This document shows positions 27,470 to 30,240 of a stretch of 30,240 nt of DNA, piece by piece. Under the pieces are notes generated by a model, which was not told the DNA's origin, made no database searches, and worked only from the letters and a program-made list of their open reading frames with translations. This DNA comes from an uncultured Bacteroides sp. GTDB lineage: Bacteria; Bacteroidota; Bacteroidia; Bacteroidales; Bacteroidaceae. Location: assembly GCA_905197435.1 (NCBI GenBank), contig CAJJYX010000016.1:1-30240 (forward strand), given 5' to 3'. The translations under genes were made by a program, and so were the position numbers. Positions within the stretch are counted from its first letter, which is position 1. The number at the start of each line of letters is the position of its first letter.

Positions 27470-28600
27470 ATGGCAGGCATCTATATTCATATTCCTTTTT
27501 GCAAGACACGCTGCATCTATTGCGATTTCTATTCTACCACCCGTAGCGAATTGAAACAGCCATATATCCGTGCCTTGTGCGCCGAACTGAAAGCCCGCAA
27601 GGACTATCTGAAAGGAGAACCGGTAGAAACCATCTACTTCGGCGGCGGAACTCCCTCGCAGCTCGCCCCCGAAGACTTCGGGCAGATATTCCAAACCATC
27701 AAAGAAACCTATGGAACGGGATATGCCGGAGAAATCACACTCGAGGCCAATCCCGACGACCTGACGGAAGAATACGTGGCCATGCTGCGCACACTCCCCT
27801 TCAACCGCATCAGCATGGGCATACAGACATTCGACGACCCGACACTGAAGCTGCTGAACCGCCGGCACGATGCCGCACAAGCCATCGCAGCCGTACACCG
27901 CCTCCGCCAAGCCGGTTTCCGGAACATCAGCATCGACCTTATCTACGGCCTGCCGGGCGAGACGGACCGGCGGTGGGAGCGCGACCTGCAACAAGCCGTC
28001 AGCCTTGACGTAGAGCATATCTCTGCCTATCACCTGACTTATGAGGAAGGCACCCGCATCTACGAGATGCTGCAGAGCCACCGCATCAGCGAAGTGGACG
28101 AAGAGAGCAGCGTGCGCTTCTTCTCGGTGCTCATGGACACCCTTGAAGCTGCCGGATACGAGCACTACGAGATATCCAACTTCTGCAAACCAGGCATGCA
28201 CTCACGCCACAACACTTCTTACTGGAAGGGCATCCCGTATCTGGGCTGCGGCCCTTCGGCACACTCCTTCAATGCGGAGGCAAGGGAATGGAACACAGCC
28301 TCCCTGGAAGGATACATAAGGTCCATCGAAGAGGGACACCGCTCGTCCGAGACAGAAGTACTGGATGAAACGACCCGCTACAACGAATATGTCATGACTT
28401 CCCTGCGCACGATGTGGGGAGTCTCTCTGAAATATGCAGAAGAGACGTTCGGCACAAAGCTGTGCCAATATTGCATGAAAATGGCAGCCCCCTATCTCCA
28501 AAGCCACAAACTGGAGATGCAGGCAGACCGCCTCCGCCTGACCCGGGAGGGAATCTTTGTTTCGGACGGCATAATAAGCGACCTGATGTTCATTGAATAA
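27470..28600 (+). CDS. hemW: HemW, radical SAM heme chaperone (HemN-like)
   Basis: 376 residues without a signal peptide, so cytoplasmic. The iron-sulfur motif is C11-x3-C15-x2-C18 followed by D-F; the phenylalanine two after the last cysteine marks HemW, whereas true coproporphyrinogen dehydrogenase HemN has a fourth cysteine there. IYFGGGTPS (about 59-67) is the SAM-binding glycine motif, and the C-terminal HemN domain is present. HemW proteins bind heme and deliver it to respiratory enzymes; many genomes misname them coproporphyrinogen oxidase. This is a housekeeping gene and not part of the glycan locus, so the locus boundary lies in the 570-bp gap before it. Codons are richer in G+C at the third position than in the susC gene. 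The ECF sigma gene follows after 21 bp. Confidence 0.95.
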   Translation: MAGIYIHIPFCKTRCIYCDFYSTTRSELKQPYIRALCAELKARKDYLKGEPVETIYFGGGTPSQLAPEDFGQIFQTIKETYGTGYAGEITLEANPDDLTEEYVAMLRTLPFNRISMGIQTFDDPTLKLLNRRHDAAQAIAAVHRLRQAGFRNISIDLIYGLPGETDRRWERDLQQAVSLDVEHISAYHLTYEEGTRIYEMLQSHRISEVDEESSVRFFSVLMDTLEAAGYEHYEISNFCKPGMHSRHNTSYWKGIPYLGCGPSAHSFNAEAREWNTASLEGYIRSIEEGHRSSETEVLDETTRYNEYVMTSLRTMWGVSLKYAEETFGTKLCQYCMKMAAPYLQSHKLEMQADRLRLTREGIFVSDGIISDLMFIE

Positions 28601-28621
28601 CAACAAAAACCGGGAGACTGC

Positions 28622-29167
28622 ATGACCGAACAAGAAGTCAGGCGCTACTTGCGCCAAATGAAGGAAGAAGACTCGGAACGGGCTTTCCACAATTTCTACA
28701 ATCTGTGCTACGACCGCCTGTTCCGCATCGCCTGCTATTTCGTGAAGCACGAAGAGTGGGCACAAGAAATTGTGCTCGACGTCTTCATGAAGCTTTGGGA
28801 ACAGCGCAGCCGGCTGCCGGAAGTAAGCAACATAGAGGATTACTGCTTTATCCTCACCAAAAACGCCTCTCTCAATTACCTGGAGAAGGAGAACCGGCAC
28901 CCTGCCCTGTCTTCCGAACAGCTTCCCGAACTGCCCGGCCGGGCCGATTCTCCGGAAGACACTCTTATCAGCGAAGAACTCTTTGCCCGATATGTCAAAG
29001 CCCTCGACCGCCTGCCCGAGCGTTGCCGTGAAGTATTCATCCGCCTGCGCGAAGAGAAGCAAAGCTATGCACAAGTGGCGGAGGAGCTGGGCATCAGCAC
29101 AAAGACGGTAGACGCGCAATTGCAAAAGGCACTCACAAGACTCAAGGAAGCATTGCTGGGAGAGTAA
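28622..29167 (+). CDS. ECF-type RNA polymerase sigma factor
   Basis: 181 residues. Sigma region 2 spans about 18-88 (RAFHNFYNLCYDRLFRIACY and WAQEIVLDVFMKLWE, the -10 recognition helix area), and region 4 about 122-176 (LDRLPERCREVFIRLR, then the helix-turn-helix QVAEELGISTKTVDAQLQKA). No region 3, as usual for extracytoplasmic-function sigma factors. GGGAG lies 6 bp before the ATG. It is 21 bp from hemW and so probably shares its transcript. In Bacteroides such sigma factors are often held by a FecR-type membrane protein coded next; here a short version follows after 310 bp. The target genes are unknown; the nearest downstream gene begins at the window edge. Confidence 0.93.
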   Translation: MTEQEVRRYLRQMKEEDSERAFHNFYNLCYDRLFRIACYFVKHEEWAQEIVLDVFMKLWEQRSRLPEVSNIEDYCFILTKNASLNYLEKENRHPALSSEQLPELPGRADSPEDTLISEELFARYVKALDRLPERCREVFIRLREEKQSYAQVAEELGISTKTVDAQLQKALTRLKEALLGE

Positions 29168-29210
29168 ACTCCGCCTCATCCTGTTTGCAAGGAGCAGTGC
29201 ATGAATGCAC

Positions 29211-29302
29211 GAGATGCACATCTTGAGATGCATGAGATGCACATCTCGCACAACAGGAGATACACATCTCGCACAACATGAGATGTACATCTCGCGCAGA
29301 CC
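29211..29302. repeat. Four 23-bp tandem repeats, each with a GAGATG-N2-CATCTC palindrome
   Basis: Units start at 29211, 29234, 29257 and 29280. Palindromes lie at 29211-29224 (one mismatch), 29234-29247 (intact arms), 29257-29270 (one mismatch) and 29280-29293 (GAGATGTACATCTC, perfect through the centre). Three units share the tail CTCGC(A/G)CA. The array fills part of the 310-bp gap between the sigma factor stop (29167) and the anti-sigma-like start (29478); the rest of the gap (29303-29477) shows no gene and no exact -7 box. There are no unique spacers of CRISPR type. Either a row of operators for a dimeric protein or a string of small RNA hairpins is possible. Confidence 0.85.
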
Positions 29303-29477
29303 TTCCCTATCGGTTGAAACAGAGGAGCGAGGAAGTTATATGTGGCCGGGCAGGACTTTTACGGACAGAAGGCTTTAGATTAACATTATTTTGCGATGCA
29401 GGCATAGGGAATTTCCGGGAAGCCGCTGTCTTTACATGCAGAAAAGGGAGTTATAAGCTCTTAATAATTTGCCAAAA

Positions 29478-29966
29478 ATGAAAGTAAGCAACGAGAATTT
29501 CGACAAAGTACTGAACAAGCTGGCGGCTTCCACCCGTTCACCACGAGGACGCTTTACGGCAGAGAACAGCTGGAAGCTGCTGGAAAGCCGTTTACTGAAG
29601 CGACGCAGCATGAAGCGGTTCTGGATGCGTACAGCCAGTGCCGCAGCCGTAGTCCTGCTATGCGTAACGAGCTGGGCAGCCTACCAGTTCCTATACGTAG
29701 CACCGCAACGGGAAGCCATCCCCGCAGAAACCGTGCATGCTGCCGAGGAAACCAAAACAATCCATGGCGCACTGACATTCGACCAACAACCCTTGGAGGA
29801 AATCATCCGTCAACTTTCCGAAACATTCCGCACCGATATACGCATTGAAGGAGACAGCCTGAAGAACTATCACATGACAGCTACCTTCCGCGAAGGGGAG
29901 AGTCTCACGGAAATCCTCGACCTGCTGAAGGACGCCGGCAACTTTATCATCAAAAAGAACGCCTAA
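29478..29966 (+). CDS. Short FecR-type membrane protein (DUF4974-like), putative anti-sigma factor
   Basis: 162 residues. I use the ATG at 29478; an upstream TTG at 29469 adds three residues and is less likely. Residues 1-50 are basic and cytoplasmic, 52-73 form one membrane helix (ASAAAVVLLCVTSWAAYQFLYV), and 97-160 match the DUF4974 domain found at the C terminus of Bacteroides FecR proteins (ALTFDQQPLEEIIRQLSETF and GESLTEILDLLKDAGNF). The central FecR domain, normally about 100 residues, is absent, so the protein is about half the usual size. Its place after an ECF sigma gene suggests an anti-sigma role, inferred from context. The DUF4974/STN-like fold usually contacts a TonB-dependent receptor, which would be expected downstream of the window. 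Confidence 0.78.
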   Translation: MKVSNENFDKVLNKLAASTRSPRGRFTAENSWKLLESRLLKRRSMKRFWMRTASAAAVVLLCVTSWAAYQFLYVAPQREAIPAETVHAAEETKTIHGALTFDQQPLEEIIRQLSETFRTDIRIEGDSLKNYHMTATFREGESLTEILDLLKDAGNFIIKKNA

Positions 29967-30173
29967 AAAGGCAAGAAATAGCAAAATAGAGCATTTGGTT
30001 TGAGTTTCAAGTGGTTGTGGCAGTCGTTGGCTTTAGTTGGCAGTGACAAGGAAATGAGGAAAAAGCAGATTAGAGAAGTAGAAACGCTTTCAAATCATTA
30101 CCCAATGGAAACGCCCTAATAAGCATTTTTAACGGTGGCGGTTCATATTTCCCCATTCTGCGTAAGTTTTGGT
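29967..30173. other. Spacer after the anti-sigma-like gene
   Basis: No gene that I can support. A 21-codon ATG frame at 30054-30119 has an AAGGA-like site before it, and the frame is open for 18 further codons upstream to a stop, so it could be a degraded coding fragment; evidence is too thin to annotate it as a gene. Confidence 0.4.
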
Positions 30174-30204
30174 TTTGCCATGCAACTCTCATAGTTTAAT
30201 TTTG
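30174..30204 (+). promoter_or_regulatory. Consensus Bacteroides promoter at the right edge
   Basis: TTTG at 30174-30177, exactly 19 bp, then TAATTTTG at 30197-30204. This matches TTTG-N19-TAnnTTTG in sequence and spacing and is the best promoter in the window. It lies 23 bp upstream of an ATG at 30228 and should give a leader of under 20 nt. Confidence 0.8.
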
Positions 30205-30227
30205 CACCGAACAAAAAAGTAAGAATT

Positions 30228-30240
30228 ATGAGATGCACTT
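30228..30240 (+). CDS. Putative gene start, cut by the window edge
   Basis: Only ATG and three further codons (MRCT) are visible. The call rests on the strong promoter just upstream and an A-rich stretch before the ATG. The product cannot be determined. Confidence 0.4.

Noticed and set aside
28202..29290. Minus-strand open frame of 362 codons across hemW and the sigma factor
   Set aside because: Antisense to two clearly recognised genes; the N-terminal part is only the translated palindromic repeats, hence its repeated Cys/Ile/Ser text.
29211..29302. CRISPR array
   Set aside because: Units follow each other without unique spacers of 25-40 bp, and no cas gene is near.
30054..30119. 21-codon open frame before the right-edge promoter
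   Set aside because: Short, no recognisable feature and no terminator or promoter of its own; kept only as a note in the spacer entry.

Overview
The window looks like a Bacteroides (Bacteroidales) chromosome. It carries a SusC/SusD pair, a hybrid two-component system regulator and a long run of exported glycoside hydrolases. Most genes lack strong Shine-Dalgarno sequences, and several intergenic gaps hold the Bacteroides-type -7 box TAnnTTTG. I cannot name the species from the sequence. No rRNA, tRNA, CRISPR array or transposase was found.

Layout. Positions 1-3511 (minus strand) hold the start of a SusD-like lipoprotein gene, cut by the window edge, and its SusC-like TonB-dependent transporter. 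A 374-bp divergent spacer separates these from a plus-strand hybrid two-component system gene (3886-7944). Then, all on the minus strand and read from high to low coordinates, comes the enzyme cluster (26899 down to 8120): a GH145-like beta-propeller protein, a GH105 unsaturated glycuronyl hydrolase, a tandem-module GH43, a retaining-type GH97 (probable alpha-galactosidase), a frameshifted GH43-like/GH51 fusion, a GH127 beta-L-arabinofuranosidase, an intact GH51 alpha-L-arabinofuranosidase, a GH2 beta-galactosidase and a second tandem-module GH43. Positions 27470-29966 (plus strand) hold hemW, an ECF sigma factor and a short FecR-type membrane protein. A near-consensus promoter and a putative gene start lie at the right edge.

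How it works together. The enzyme set removes alpha- and beta-L-arabinofuranose, beta- and alpha-galactose and unsaturated uronic acid, and includes a relative of the rhamnose-glucuronate-cleaving GH145 family. This best fits a polysaccharide utilisation locus for arabinogalactan (arabinogalactan protein or gum-arabic type), with pectic side chains as the main alternative. The target is an inference. No endo-acting enzyme or polysaccharide lyase is visible, so the surface endo-enzyme may lie left of the window. The regulator would sense a breakdown product in the periplasm and activate the operons.

Points of most interest: the frameshift that separates the GH51 catalytic residues from the signal peptide; a C-terminal remnant that looks like a GH29 alpha-L-fucosidase directly after the last GH43 stop codon; a glutamine near where the founding GH145 enzyme is reported to have its catalytic histidine; and two unrelated arrays of evenly spaced palindromes, three at 22-bp spacing inside the operon and four at 23-bp spacing between the sigma factor and its putative anti-sigma gene. 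There is also a candidate 33-residue membrane peptide and a second orphan C-terminal coding remnant upstream of the operon.
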